The notes: a model not told the origin generated them from the letters alone. A DNA stretch of 64,000 nucleotides from Elysia chlorotica (GCA_003991915.1 RQTK01000003.1:1672281-1736280); one strand, 5' to 3'; positions 13,261-27,119 are shown, counted from the stretch's first letter. A program made the numbers and translations.

Positions 13261-13931
13261 ACAAAGAGAAATAGAGAGAGAAAGAAAGGGACATTGGCAA
13301 GCAGACAGGTAGAGAAAGATACGAAAAGAGAGAGAGAGAGAGAAAGGGAGGGGGGGGGGCATGTTTTCTCATTTCACCTGTAAAAGTCATGTTGTGAAAT
13401 TATCCGAAAAGCCATAACGACTGTAAATTGATGTAGGCTACATTTGTCGTTTGAGGCCATTTTTTAACTTTGGTTTATATGAATATGTACAATGTTTTGT
13501 TGGAAGACCATAAAGATGTAAACTATCTTGAATTTTAAAGATGGGCAGGTAAAAGGGGATTATTAATGGTTGAATTGTTTTCAAACAGACAGACAGACAG
13601 ACAGACACAAAGAGAAATAGAGAGAGAAAGAAAGGGACATTGGCAAGCAGACAGGTAGAGAAAGATACGAAAAGAGAGAGAGAGAGAGAAAGGGAGGGGG
13701 GGGGGCATGTTTTCTCATTTCACCTGTAAAAGTCATGTTGTGAAATTATCCGAAAAGCCATAACGACTGTAAATTGATGTAGGCTACATTTGTCGTTTGA
13801 GGCCATTTTTTAACTTTGATTTATATGAATATGTACAATGTTTTGTTGGAAGACCATAAAGATGTAAACTATCTTGAATTTTAAAGATGGGCAGGTAAAA
13901 GGGGATTATTAATGGTTGAATTGTTTTCAAA
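13240..13931. repeat. 346-bp tandem duplication
   Basis: Two head-to-tail units (about 13240-13585 and 13586-13931) differ by one substitution that I saw (aactttggttt versus aactttgattt). Each unit opens with CAGA repeats, contains a (GA)n stretch with a short G run, and ends gaattgttttcaaa. The breakpoint lies in the CAGA array, which suggests unequal exchange or slippage mediated by the microsatellite. Confidence 0.92.
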
Positions 13932-16461
13932 ACTTATCCTATAAAGGAAATGGTATTGTGTCTCTTACTTAGTCAACTTTTTGTTTTTCCAGGGAAGACC
14001 ATGGAGTGTGGATGTACTTAATGTTGAGAAATGGTTTTAGTGAAAGATAGAGTAAATGCTAACTTATCAAAAGATGGAGTCCAGGAAACAAAAGGTGCAC
14101 AGAGACTTGAGTCCCTTGAATAATTTAGGGTCTCCTACGTTTCCAATTCATCGTTTACTGGAGACAACCTAAGACAGGCCAAACGGAAACTAAGGACAGA
14201 GAGACAGTGAGACAGAGAGAGAGAAAGTGTAAAGAGAGAAAGAGGGAGAGAAAGAGCAAAGATAGACAAACAAACGTAAACAGGCAAAGATTGTACATTT
14301 AATAATAAGCGCCCAAACAGTAAGAGAAAAAGGAACACAGGCAAGCAGACAGACTGACTAGAGAAAGGCAGGTGCAACAGAAACAAAGAATAATTACACC
14401 TCCTAACACGTCTTTCTTCTCTCTCGGGCAAGTTCAGTCATTCATCCCTGGCTTTTCGGGCAGACTGGAGGCCTCTAAGTCACTGGAGTGTGGAGTCACT
14501 AGATCTAGCAATACACGGCTCTGGCCTGATCCAGCAACAGGTAGCCAGGACTTGTCGCCTAGCCCAACTCCCGTCCTCTCTCAGGCTCTCTGTCGTCACA
14601 GGTCAGGTGTAGGGAGTAGGGCCAAACCATCACCCCCAACCTGTAGACGGTGTCCTGCCTGGAAGTAGTCAGATCTAAGCCCTGACCACGTCTGTGCCAC
14701 ACACATACGACAGTCCGTCAGTTACATTGGACTGTGTTTGACAGTTGTCACAGTAGGATAGCCCTGGAGAGCCCCTGTGAACTTTAGGGGAAACCAGACA
14801 GTGTTTGAAACCTACATGGCTGCATGTAAACGCAATTACATACACGCATTCAGACGAAGTTAAGATGTTTTACTTAATTAAACTAGTCTGAAGAATTGCA
14901 ACGACGGAACTATGTAAATAAACTAATTAATAACTAAGTTATGGATTGTGTGGAATTACCAATTAAAATAGAAGAGAAACTTCGGCGTCTCGCATCTATA
15001 CGCTGAGGGTAATAAGTTGAAGTTGAATTCAAGTTCGAGCTGAAAGGGATAAATTTAGCCCAGTACGGTTTAACGTATTGTTGATAAGAAAGACCATGGT
15101 GTGCTTCAGTTGACATTAATAAGATTTGGAGCAGGTTCAGTGTTAAGACTGGATTATCGGTGACCGTTAATAGGCAGTGAAAGAGATTCTTGGTTCTTGC
15201 TGGATAAGTGTGCCACTGTGTTTAAGCACTGCACAAGTCACTTGGTTTATTATTGTTGTGGTTTGATTTCTCATTCCAAAAATAATGAAGAAAATGGAAT
15301 AAGAATCCATCGTCGTATTGCTTGCCGTTCCTTCATTGGCTCACTTCAGTAAGTGTTTATTTCTTTATCTTTAATACTTCAGTTGTCTTTGATGTAGTCA
15401 TTATTATTAGCATCAATAAGACTACAGAAGAATTGCAACATTTGGCTTTTTTTCTCACAATAATTTGCAACGATTAGAATCAGGAAAAGAGCAACTTTCT
15501 ATGTATGTAAAGTAAGGTAGAGTGTACCGTTTATCGTAAAACTTGCTGGATATGTTAAGATTAGGACGTCTAAAACAGTTGAGACAGCTCTCTAGACTAG
15601 TTAATAAAAAATGAATCTGTTTTTGGTTGTAAATCCCGATTGGAATTTGATTTTATCCATTCTATATTACCTAGCTATGTTATACCAATCCGTTAAAAAT
15701 TCAGTCATCAATAATCATCATCCTCATCATTATTATAATCATCATCATCATCGTATCATTTCACAAGCAGATTTCTTCGACAAAAAAAAAAACAGGTTTA
15801 CTATGGATTAAGTTTTGATCCACTGCTACATGAGCAGAGCTATCTATTCATTGATTCCCTCTTCGTTCTTAGTTTTAACACACACAAAAAACAGCAGCAG
15901 CTATAACAACAACAACAACAACAAGAACATCATCATCAACAACAACAACAACAACATAATAATAATAATAATAATAGTAATAGTAATGGTAATAATAACA
16001 AAAACAACAGCAACAACCACAGAAGCTGATATGAAAATGTGACCTTTCTCTCAATTTTTTGCATATCCTATTTCTTTAGCTTCTCTCAACTTGTTTTTAA
16101 AAAGAAAAAAGAGAGATTGTAAAGTGTGCAACGAAGCAGACCAAACCTCTACATTTAAAGCTTCTCTTGGCAAGATTACAACGCAAACATAACGTGTGCA
16201 GGCAGACATCCCATGAAATATTGCTAGAAACCATTGTATTATCTATGTGTGTTTAGGCTAGTCTATCGTGCATGACGGTGACACTCGTCGATTCAATAAA
16301 TTTTGAGTTAAGGTTTCAAAAGAGAGAAACATATTAAGTTTTAGGTTGTAATTTTCTTACTTAAACCTGTTTTTTTTTTTCCTTCAAAAAATGAATGTGA
16401 TCTTCATTGAGACCTTTACAAAACAGCTTGACATATGTCTCTGTCACTCCCTCTCCCTCCT

Positions 16462-16545
<84 letters not shown>
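16462..16545. repeat. (CTAT)n microsatellite
   Basis: About twenty CTAT tetranucleotides followed by CT-rich sequence. It ends about 120 bases before the second copy of the 456-bp duplication. Confidence 0.96.
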
Positions 16546-16668
16546 CAATCTATATCACCCTCTCTCTGTATCTATCTATTTGTATTTTTCTCCCACTCTC
16601 TTTCCACCTCTCTCTGTCTGTCTGCCTGTCTCTCTCTCTTTATCTCTCTCTGATCTCGCCAAACTTTT

Positions 16669-17124
16669 ATTATATATCATGAATGAACAGCAGGAATCCC
16701 AGAGACATTTTCACAATAACTGCGGGCTTGAGTTTTCCAACAGAGTGCGGGCAGCAAACCTTAGAAAGACTCCTGCGCCCCCCACCCCCTTTTTCTTGTG
16801 TTCCTCCTTTCCTCTTCCTCCTCCTCCTCCTCCTCCTGCCCCTGCTGCTGCCACCCCTTTCCTTCCTTTTCCACCCACCCATCAAAATAAAAGAATATTG
16901 TAGAGCCAGCAATGAGTCAATGAGTGAGGCTCTATTCCTGTCCTGTCGAGCGGTGCTGATTTGCTCTCCAACAACTAAATACAGCTGGTTATATCTCATC
17001 AGCAATCGATAACTGGCATCGCTTTTAAGTCTCTATTGAACTGTATAAAATATTAGTGGGTGGGTAGAATTTAGAAATTTAATGAGTCTTACCTGTAAGG
17101 TGAAAATTGATATAAGTATGTCCA
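16669..17124. repeat. 456-bp dispersed duplication, copy 2
   Basis: Exact-looking second copy of 9442-9897 in the same orientation. Here the left flank is CT-rich microsatellite ending ctctgatctcgcc, and the right flank (cccacaatattcg) is unrelated to that of copy 1. The lack of divergence between intronic copies implies a very recent event, a gene-conversion event or an assembly artefact. Confidence 0.9.
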
Positions 17125-17277
17125 CCCACAATATTCGAAGGGCATAACCGCCCGTCCATATCGTCCCTTTGATTCCTTTTCATAAGATGATACGTGCACA
17201 TTCACTAGATCTGCACAATCATGATTAGTTAAATGGTTATAGCTATCTTGTTTTTGAACAGTGAGGCTTCCGGCTAA

Positions 17278-17284
17278 CCCCCCC

Positions 17285-17343
<59 letters not shown>

Positions 17344-17360
17344 ATTCTCTCTCTCTTTGT
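17278..17360. repeat. C homopolymer joined to (CT)n
   Basis: A run of about 18 C runs directly into CT dinucleotides with TTC and CAT interruptions. No other feature is seen in it. Confidence 0.93.
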
Positions 17361-19522
17361 TCGCCTGCATAATTTATTGTTTAAGGCGTGCAAATATTTA
17401 AAAAACCAATTGCACTTTAATTTTGACTTGTATTGGTGTTAAATAAATGAATAGGTCATTGGTTCAGTATAGATTTTCATTACATTGTAGCTTAAGTAAA
17501 CATAGCCTTGACGCCCACCCGTTGTATATGCTACAAAATTCTGAGGATCCGTCACAGACAAGTATCTCTGATTGATAAGGCTGCCTTGAAGCAAGGGCAG
17601 GTCATTACCCTTTCTTCAAAGAATGTAAATCTCGGTATGCATGCTGTCGCTTAGAATATGGAGAAATAAACAATCATTTTATGTTTTCTATGTATAACAG
17701 CAAAACGTTGTGAAATTAAAGTTTATTTATATCTCTCAAAATTGTGTAATATTGCTGTTTCCTAGATGAAATAAGAAAACAGTTCCATATTAACGAACCT
17801 CGCGAAATGAGTTATATTTCGGTATCGTTTTTATTTCTTCATTTTCTTGTATTGAAGTCACATGATTCCTTGCTATGCAAAGTTTCAGAAATTATATTTT
17901 AGTCCTTTGATTATTTCCTCTGGGCATTGATGCCATCTCAGTAGCATTCAATTCAGACTACGGAATTGAATTCCTGTTGAAACTTGAAGCAATATTTATG
18001 CTACAAAACGCAAAAGCAATTGGATGGGTTGAGCAAAGGCTGTAGTGGGCGGGGGTCCCTTTATTGCTACACATCTTAAGTTGTTTACATCTCTTTCTGC
18101 ATGAAATTGAACCTATTTGCTTTAATTTTCAAGGTGTTTAAAAAAAATAAACAATCAATTGTTTCTATCTGTATCTGAACTCTTGTGATATACAACTTAA
18201 TGCAACAGAAACGTTTTGGGGCCTAACCCCTGTTGATATTATTTTGTTCGTTTCACCTGTATCTCTGTTTTAGTATCGATTTTATCATTGCTGGTCGTGT
18301 CTTCTTTAAAGAAAATAGGTAAGGCGGAGTATTTTAAAAAGTCCGTAGATGTAGAACCGGTCCCAAGATTGCCAGGGCTAGCGTGAACACTGCACAATAC
18401 AATCAGGTTGAGCACATACCAAGCCATTGAGTTGTCATTAGCTGGATGTGTTGCGATTAAAAAGTAAAAATAATTAAATTAAAAGACATACCCTGTTGGG
18501 TTTTTCAGTAGCCGGTTTTCTAAACAATTTTTTGAAGAAAGATTCAAATTTATTCAGTTTCAAATTTTATATTTGAGACTTTAGGTTTATGTTTTATATT
18601 ATATAATTGGATTATTAAATTTGTCGTTAGCCTTCATGATGATCATCATGTCGGGATACATTTTTCTGTTGCAAAATACTTTTTTTTTTTTGGTCGCATA
18701 TTTCAGTTTCTGAAAGAAAAGAGGCATTGATATTTTTTAACGCTTAAAGCACATTCTTTTAGACTCGTAAAAAGTAACTAATCTAAATACTATGGCTTTT
18801 TATTATCCCTTGTTCGTCTGTATCAATGAAATCTCTGCTGTTCACAACCAGCCTATTTCTCATACAATTTCATCGTTGCATTGGCGGTCAGCAAACAGGT
18901 CAGTAGCATTTCAGTGAGTTCACAAAATGGAACTCAATCTGTTGGTGTTTTGGACTAAGTGCAGGAGCTTCGAATGTCAGCTGGTGTCTGCATAAACCTT
19001 TGAAACATCTAAGGGACTTAAAAACTGATCAAAATTTATAGTTGGGTTTTTTACCGGTTTTGCGGGCGGATCGAAGCAAGCTGGGAGGACTGACCAAAGC
19101 GTGATTACAGTCGTAATGTTGCTCTGAAGCGCCTCCGGGATCAAGGGGAAAATACTGTCTATTTTCGGTGCAGGGGGTATAACTTGACGTAAGATAACGG
19201 GAGCTGGCGGACCGAAAACAGTGAATGATTAGGGGGGACAATTTGCTAAATAGATGGTTACTCTAACCCCATGTGTCCCTTTGACAAAAATGAACTCTTC
19301 ATATTGCAGATTTCTATGTAATATCCTTGTAAATATGTTCTGACTTTTAGGGCTTTCAATCATTTTTTTTTATTATATTCATAAGTATGTTTAAATATGC
19401 TATTTTTTTGTTGTGTTATTTCATGCGTTTACTGAAAATGATATTTTGTTTTTAAAAATGTTTGCTTTTAATAGTTCCAATCAACAATGCATCACCTCAC
19501 AAATTCTCCAAACTTTTTTCTT

Positions 19523-19617
<95 letters not shown>

Positions 19618-19627
19618 GCTGCTGCTG

Positions 19628-19676
<49 letters not shown>

Positions 19677-19742
19677 GGCTGCTGCTGCTGATGCTGCTGC
19701 TGCTACTACTACTACTGTTGCTGCTGCTGCTGCTACTACTAG
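19523..19742. repeat. (TAC)n / (TGC)n compound microsatellite
   Basis: About thirty TAC units followed by alternating TGC and TAC blocks. The long translated homopolymers (Tyr, Thr, Leu, Val/Ala) are by-products of the repeat. It adjoins a diverged tandem duplication. Confidence 0.95.
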
Positions 19743-20207
19743 TAGTACTCTATACAAAATGTCTATAATAACAACTACCACTAAATTAACTACTGCTGCT
19801 GCTATTGTTCCCTGTTCTTTTTCTTCTCGTTTCTGCCTTATCAACTTCAGTGTACTTCTTCCTAATTCTCTCTAATATTAGCCATCATCAAAACGCGCGG
19901 TTTTGTTTGTTTGTTTGTTGTCGTTTTTGTTGTTCTTGTCTTTTGTTACCTGATGGTAATTATCATATACTACTATTAGTACTCTATACAAAATTTCTAT
20001 AATTATTACTACCACTAAATAAACTACTGCTGCTGCGGCTATTGTTACTTGTGCTTCTTCTTCTTCTCGTTTCTACCTTATCAACTTTAGTGTACTTCTT
20101 CCTAATTCTCTCTAATATTAGCCATCATCAAAACGCGCGGTTTTGTTTGTTTGTTTGTTGTCGTTTTTGTTGTTCTTGTCTTTTGTTACCTGATGGTAAT
20201 TATCATA
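19735..20207. repeat. Diverged tandem duplication, unit about 234-240 bp
   Basis: Unit 1 (about 19735-19967) and unit 2 (about 19968-20207) both start near agtactctatacaaaat. They share a long block (cctaattctctctaatatta, then gccatcatcaaaacgcgcgg) and end tgatggtaattatcata. Substitutions and small indels lie mostly in the first 90 bases; the last 130 bases are almost identical. Confidence 0.9.
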
Positions 20208-20741
20208 GGGTAGCTGGGGGTTCAGTATGCAGATCATCTGTCTCTGCAAATTGTATTCAGCCGAATGATAGTAGCCATGATCTATTGTGGACAACTAACA
20301 GTCAACTCCCTATGTTTTATTTAAATATAACTACGTTTTCTTACCCCCAAGATTTATGCAGTCTTAAGGACCCATGTTTAGTTGCATTTCCTCATTCTAG
20401 TTCTGAGTTGTGGGAAAAGCTATCCATTTCGTTTGTTGCCATGTTGTTGTTGTTGTTGTTGTTGTTTTTTGTGTTGTTGTTTTTATCAATAAATTAGTAC
20501 GAGTTGCGCCATAGTTCCCATGATTTTAGGATAGTAATGTTTAAAGGGCCATCCTTGAGTGAAGATTGTTGTGTACAGTTATAGTTTTTTTTTTCACCAG
20601 TCGCTTGTTTTCTGAGAACTGGTTGTGCATCATATTTAAAACTGTGAAGTCAGGTTGGATTGACGTTTTTAATAGTTCGTAATTTTAAATTTAAAAGCAT
20701 TAACGGCGTTCTTTGACAATTTCAATATCAAATATTCTCTC

Positions 20742-20742
20742 T

Positions 20743-20812
<70 letters not shown>

Positions 20813-20885
20813 CTCTCGCGCTCTCTCTCTCTCATCTCCATCTCTGTCTGTTTCTTTCTATTTATCTCTCTCCCTCTCTCTATCT
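20742..20885. repeat. (CT)n microsatellite with imperfect tail
   Basis: Pure CT for about 60 bases, then CT with TATC, CGCG and CATC interruptions. It ends at a 23-base sequence repeated at 21529. Confidence 0.93.
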
Positions 20886-22897
20886 CAAGCGGCTGAAATG
20901 CGGAGCATTTCATCATCTTAACATCTTCCCTCTTCTTTCCAACATAGTATTATAGCTTTTAGTGGCGATTGCTACAAGGAGTTTGAAAGTCTCTACAGTC
21001 GAAATGAGTATGAGAATTTAGCTTTTAGCAACAAACACGCAAAAAATGGGAGATGTTTATGGTCAATGGACCTTTGTCCAATGTCAAAACAGCCAATTTG
21101 TGGCGCAATGTAAGAAGCAAATAATAAAGCGTTTATCAAACTTATTTAAATACAAAATTATCAAATTTATCACTACAATCTCCTCCGCAAAACTAGTGTA
21201 TTTTCCAAACTAAAACGTGTTACATTATAAACTAAAGTCTACAAGACTAGGTGACAGTAAGACAGACAAGTAGGGATTATATCGGAACAAATGGTTTTTA
21301 TATAGTTTACACAAGGCCCACAAATGCCATGTGTGTCCAAGGCAAAAATAATAAAGGTCGCAAGCTAGAAAACGGGCAGTTTTTGCATGAATTCATGCAG
21401 AAAATACCGCGAGAAGAGAGGCGGCCGCCAGCATAACAGTTGCGCGTTATGTTGAGATTTGGTCGTTTTTCTCCACTCTGCTCCACTTATAGTACCAGAT
21501 CCTCTCTGGCTGTAATTACCCCGTGGTCAAGCGGCTGAAATGCGGAGCAGTGGTCCGGGTTTTGTCCAGCTTACATTCCTTCACGCTGGACGGACTAAGC
21601 TGTCAGCTCCTGGCTGGACAGCGGTCAATCTTCCAGGAGGGAAGGGCTTCCCTGTCCCCGTGTTTTCTAAAATAATGTAAGAAAGGACATCATTCCCGTA
21701 TTCAGAGAGGACAACTACAAGGGGGTGTTCGGGTCAAAGAACAGGTTAAATTGTAGGGACTCTTAACACAGATATCTTGAAGACTTTGCAATTCTACTGT
21801 ACTAAGAGGCAAGTTATGTCACATAGCACATTCTCCTCATTTCCTATCGTTTGGGGAATCATTGTCCAACCGCCTCAAGTTAAGAAATATCTCTAAAATA
21901 TTTTGATTTCATGCAAAATCATGTATAAGTTTCTGGATACTGCTTTCATTTTATAGTATTTTTGTAAAAATCGTTGTTTTCTGTAATTTTGGTTAGTCTT
22001 TTCTCCGGTACTGTTTTCCTAAAAATAAGCAAGGATTCGACATTGTACCGGTATCTAGTATGTTCAAAGTATTTCATATTTTTATTTTGGCGAAAAAAAA
22101 TCCGTAACAATCAAAATACTTCCTAAACATTCACCTTTATTTTGCCCTCTTTTTTTATATCCTTTTAAGCAGTTATAGGATATTGTCGTCTTCAAAGGAA
22201 TCAGCTTGTACCTAACTCAATTGTGTTAATTCGATTCGACCCCGCAGTCAGTTCTCAAGGAGCGCTGATGATTGCACGTATTGATTCACAGGAATTATAA
22301 CCAGATAGCAAATAGACTCATATAAAAGAGATTGCCTTTAAACTATTAAGAACCTTACTCTTTAGAAACAAACCGTTGAACAATCTGGTACAACACTTTG
22401 AAGAGATCAGAAGCAACCCCCCAGCAGGGCATGCCTTTATCCTTTTTTATGCTGTCTCGGGAAGGGCAATTTATAACTTCTTTGGGTTCACTGTGATTGT
22501 CTTTATAAAGAGTCCACCCTGACAAATTTGGCCCAATGCCTGATCTAACAATACCTACAGCGCAAGTTTACAAGTCATCCGTGATAATGTCACCGAGAAA
22601 GAACGTAACGTCATTCATTAAGCTTGCTGTGGATTTTTACACACACTCTAAGCTTTGTAATTGATCAAAAACAGAAAAGTCTGGGCAATGTTGTGCCTGG
22701 GTCACCGCCTTTGGTGCAATAAATCTACTCTGCTAAATGGCACGTTGATCAAACAGGAAAATTGGACACTCAGTACAGGTCATCTTGTTTTGAGTTGGTC
22801 CTTTTATTCAACATTCTGATAGACCCCGTGCATATTAGAGCAAAATCTGGCTTTTCTTTAAGGCTGTTCAGATCACATATAATCTGAGTGGAGGGGC

Positions 22898-22939
<42 letters not shown>

Positions 22940-23580
22940 CGCTAATACATGTGTAAAATAAAATAGCAAAAGTGAACGAACAGTGTTCGAGGTAAAACTT
23001 ATAGCCCACTATGTTACAAAATCAAAATCAAATCTTTTGAATTTTAATTTAAAAATGAGACTTTAAAAACAAAGAGTTTGAAGTTCAGATTTGAAGAGTG
23101 TTAATGTCTTCGTGTCATAAGGTAAGGTCACAAGTTTGAGTAAAGACTTAATGAGGATCGATCTGATGGAGACATGACTCTCTTTTTAGAAACCATCACA
23201 GTGCCAGCAACACCTTTATTGTCTCTTGGCTTGCTGGAATTTAATGCTGGTCTGTCAGCTCATCGTCAGGCCAATTATTAAGAGGGGTGTCTTCAGGAGC
23301 CCCATTAGATTTTGATTCCAAGACGCCTGTGACTGAATTGGTTTGCAATTTCTTTTTAATTTTAGTCAGGGGAGTGAAATTTGGGGTGGGGGTGGGGGTG
23401 AAGGGTAAAATGAGCTCTTGTGGTTAAGTGATGGCGAAAAGGCATCTTTTGAGAAAAAGCTATATAAAATAATCTCTAAACATTCTTACAAAATATATGC
23501 AGCAAGACATTTTAACCTACATCGATTATTTTATTGAATTACATCTATTGCTTAGTTGTTGTTTTTTTTTACTTTTTTTT

Positions 23581-24092
23581 AGAATACTTTTGGTTTAGGC
23601 TAAACAACAGGAACTGCGTCTGTACCTCTCTTTTCATTGGAAAGAGATCATATATGGGGGTTTTCAAATCACTTTGCCTTCATAAATAGAATGTTTTGTA
23701 TTTGCGAATTATGTATTTTAATATGTCGTCATGCTTTGCAAGGGAATCCCTCTTTTCGAAAGGATACTAAATAATTTGCCATCAGTTCATTTTATGACTT
23801 TTTGGGGTTTATAACTCCTAGACGCATTGTGAATAATAATAATAATAATATTACTTAACTCTTTTTTTAACGGAGGCCTTCGAATACTTTTGGTTTAGGC
23901 TAAACAACAAGAATTTTCGTCTGGAAAGAGAGCATACACGGGAATTTTCCAATCATCTTTGCCTTCATAAAGTAGAATGTTTCGTATTTGCGAATTATGT
24001 ATTCTATTATTTTGTTATGCTTTGGAAGGGAATTCCCCTTTCCAAAAGGATACTAAAATGACTTTTTGCGGTTTATAACTCCTAGACGCATC
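23581..24092. repeat. Diverged tandem duplication, offset 300 bp at the left end
   Basis: gaatacttttggtttaggct followed by aaacaaca occurs at 23582 and 23882. Both copies share the cataaa-tagaatgttt block, gcgaattatgtatt, the aaaggatactaa block and the tcctagacgcat end (about 23817 and 24080). Copy 2 is shorter by deletions. An (ATA)n run near 23833-23850 separates them. Confidence 0.85.
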
Positions 24093-24800
24093 ATGCAGTG
24101 AATTTTACATCTTAGTATTATTATCATGGACAAATAATGACGCATCACACTAAAGAAATAAAGGGGGGGAAAACTAATGGGAAAGTCCATCTGTAAAATA
24201 AAACATGTTTGGGCATTTTTTCAGAGGATTACTCCCGTGAATGGTTTCAGGATTGACAGTATGAACTTTCTTAATCGCGGTTATAAAATGAAGCATGAAT
24301 GGCGAAGAGTGATGCCGCTGTTAACGCTCATTCATTATTCATGATATCCCTCCTCGCCGCTCTCAGCATGCTAGAGATGCCTTACTACTTTCAAGCCTCC
24401 ACGAAGAGCGTTGTAATTTCTGTCAATTGCTTGCCAGTGAAGTACAACCATTGAATTTTAAAAACAAAGATTTATAACAACATTTTGTGACCGTCGTTAA
24501 AAAAAAGATGTGGTGCTGGGGCACCGCGTTTTTTTATGACGCCCGTTTTCGTTCATAACGCCATTGGATGTCAAAATGTGTTGAGTTCAAACATAATCAT
24601 AATGCTGTTTTAAACTACGATTAATGTGGTTCACCGTCACTTCTTTATTGTTCCACTTCACACCTATTCACATAATCGCTCTCGATATGATGATATTCCT
24701 TAATGGGTTTACGACTACAGCTATAATTCCACTTAAACTGTTCTCTGTTCTAACCCCGTAAATCAATCTTTTACTCACTCATTCAGTCCTTTCCCTCCAT

Positions 24801-24927
<127 letters not shown>

Positions 24928-26135
24928 TTCTCTATTTATCTCTCTCTTTCTTATTTTTTCTGCCTTTCGTACCTAAAATTATATTTTTCACTCTCTCTTA
25001 AAAGTTTAACTATTCTCCCTTATCATGTGAAATATCTCATGATAGTTTGTTTTGCCTGTAATTGCAGTGTCAAACTTTTAGGGTTTTTAATACTTCATTT
25101 ATTTTGTTTCACATAGTGTTTCCAAATATTTGTCTTACAGTAAACTATCTATCAAGAAATGTGCCGTTTACCGACGTATTCTCGTTTCTCTGTTTCGGAG
25201 TAAGAGCTTTAAATTACAATTACCGTCATAATTATCTACTTTGATAAAATATATTGACTATTAACAAACACCTCCTATAGTTTTCGTAATATTCAGCTTC
25301 AATCCCGCATGGTGAACTTTAGCACCTTGTCATCACGACGATCAACCCTTGTTATATAAACATGACAACCTCGTCGACCAGCCCGCAATCTTTTTTTGTT
25401 TTGATGCAGCTTGTTGGTACCAGCCATAGGCACAATGCTATCATAGAACTTTTACTTCCCTTTTATAGAGAGCGAGAGAGCGAAACAGTGCGAGACGTGT
25501 GGGCAGGCGAAGTATAACTGTCAATTCGATGCAAAAACCGAGTGTTCTTAGTCATTTTCTCAGTCTACCTCTTGCCCAAATTTTAGATTTAGATGGCTTG
25601 TTGGGTTGGCAGCTTCGGGAAAGAGGCTGGAGAAAATTGAATCCATTTCATCACATGCACCACAAAAGCTTCATAAACGAGAAATTTATAATTGATCGAT
25701 GTCAAAACTAATGCGAACATAAACATCAATGCTTCATTTGTTATAACCCCGAATCAGATTTATTTAAATTATACTTGGGAGCGAACGCAGAATCCTTCTA
25801 ACGAAAATAGCTTACACTGCCCGTGAACCTTAAGTGAAGTGATGTTGAGACTTTGAGGTCTATCGACAATATTCTAGAATAATTACAAGCACTCCAATCG
25901 GCGATGACTGCTATTGTTCGCCATTTGTCTAAATGCAATGCATGCCGTTAGTTCTTCACCCCTCCAGTGCCATCCCAGTTATGGATGCTTCGTTGGCCTG
26001 GGAGAGCGTTATTTGTTTAAGATGGATACCGTGCCTGCCCGCCTGGAGCGCTCTGACATTGCTCAGTATCTTGACTGTTTGGTTTGGGTTCGACGCCAGG
26101 TAATCACCCCCAGTTCGGTGACCTTTTTTCCTTTA

Positions 26136-26388
26136 GTTTATTTACTGTTTTAAAACTAATAAACTGATATGCGTGCAACGTTGTGTTGATCAAGCTAATG
26201 ACGCTTCTTTGGCAGCACAGTTATCGTGTGATACGAGTAAATAACCTAAAACCTAAAAACTTTCTCCATTAACAAAGTTGGTAAAGTTTAACACAAAATT
26301 GTATGACAGTTCCGCCTTCATGGTAATATAAGTGTAAAAACACAACGTTGCACGCATATCAGTTTATTAGTTTTAAAACAGTAAATAA

Positions 26389-26390
<2 letters not shown>
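26136..26390. mobile_element. 255-bp MITE with perfect 52-bp terminal inverted repeats and TA target site
   Basis: The left end (26136-26187), beginning gtttatttactgttttaaaa, is the exact reverse complement of the right end (26339-26390), ending ttttaaaacagtaaataaac. Each end is bordered by a TA dinucleotide (26134-26135 and 26391-26392), the target-site duplication expected of Tc1/mariner-type transposition. The 151-base interior has no coding potential and is not itself palindromic. The element is therefore non-autonomous. Its right border abuts a (CTA)n array. Confidence 0.85.
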
Positions 26391-26476
<86 letters not shown>

Positions 26477-26502
26477 TTACTACTACTACTGTACTACTGC
26501 TG

Positions 26503-26575
<73 letters not shown>

Positions 26576-26586
26576 CACCACCACCA
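26391..26586. repeat. (CTA)n / (CAC)n compound microsatellite
   Basis: Tandem CTA with TGC and TAT interruptions, passing into CAC. It begins exactly at the TA that borders the MITE, so the array may have grown from the target site or been the insertion target. Confidence 0.95.
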
Positions 26587-27119
26587 CGACGATCACCACT
26601 CTTTCTTTCTCTCATTTCATCTTTTCTTTTTTCTTGGCCTAGACGTGTGGACACATGCGTCCTGTTTTCATCGCAGGTAGAAATGTAGTTAGATTTCTTA
26701 ATCCTTAGCTGGTTTAATAACTATGTAAACAATGAATGATACAAAACCGACTACTGGTATTGAATTAACCAACTCATAGGCCATTTTATATTTTATGTCA
26801 ATCTTTACTGAACAGATTAAGTACAAATCTTTTGTACTTTTTCTTTTTGAACTGTTAATATCCTTCTTGTTTGTTTTGCTACTTTTAAGATTTTTTTTTC
26901 ATTTCTGGGACCTCACCGAAGAGATCTTGACAACACCTTTCATTTTCTTTTCACTGTCCAGTAATAATGATTTAGGTCACTGACCTGACATTAGGGATGC
27001 AGGATTGTGGGGTGCCAAGCCTTTGGAGATGTTCTCATCGTTTCCTTACACAAGAGCGACCACTAACGACTTTCCCTCCTCCCCCCACCCCTCCCCCAAT
27101 CCTCTACCGTCCCCCACAG

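Noticed and set aside
14372-14668. 98-codon open frame with an acceptor-like ag at 14437 and a gtagcc at its possible donor
   Set aside because: The donor is poor and the peptide shows no family similarity; it does not extend the DH or PH domain.
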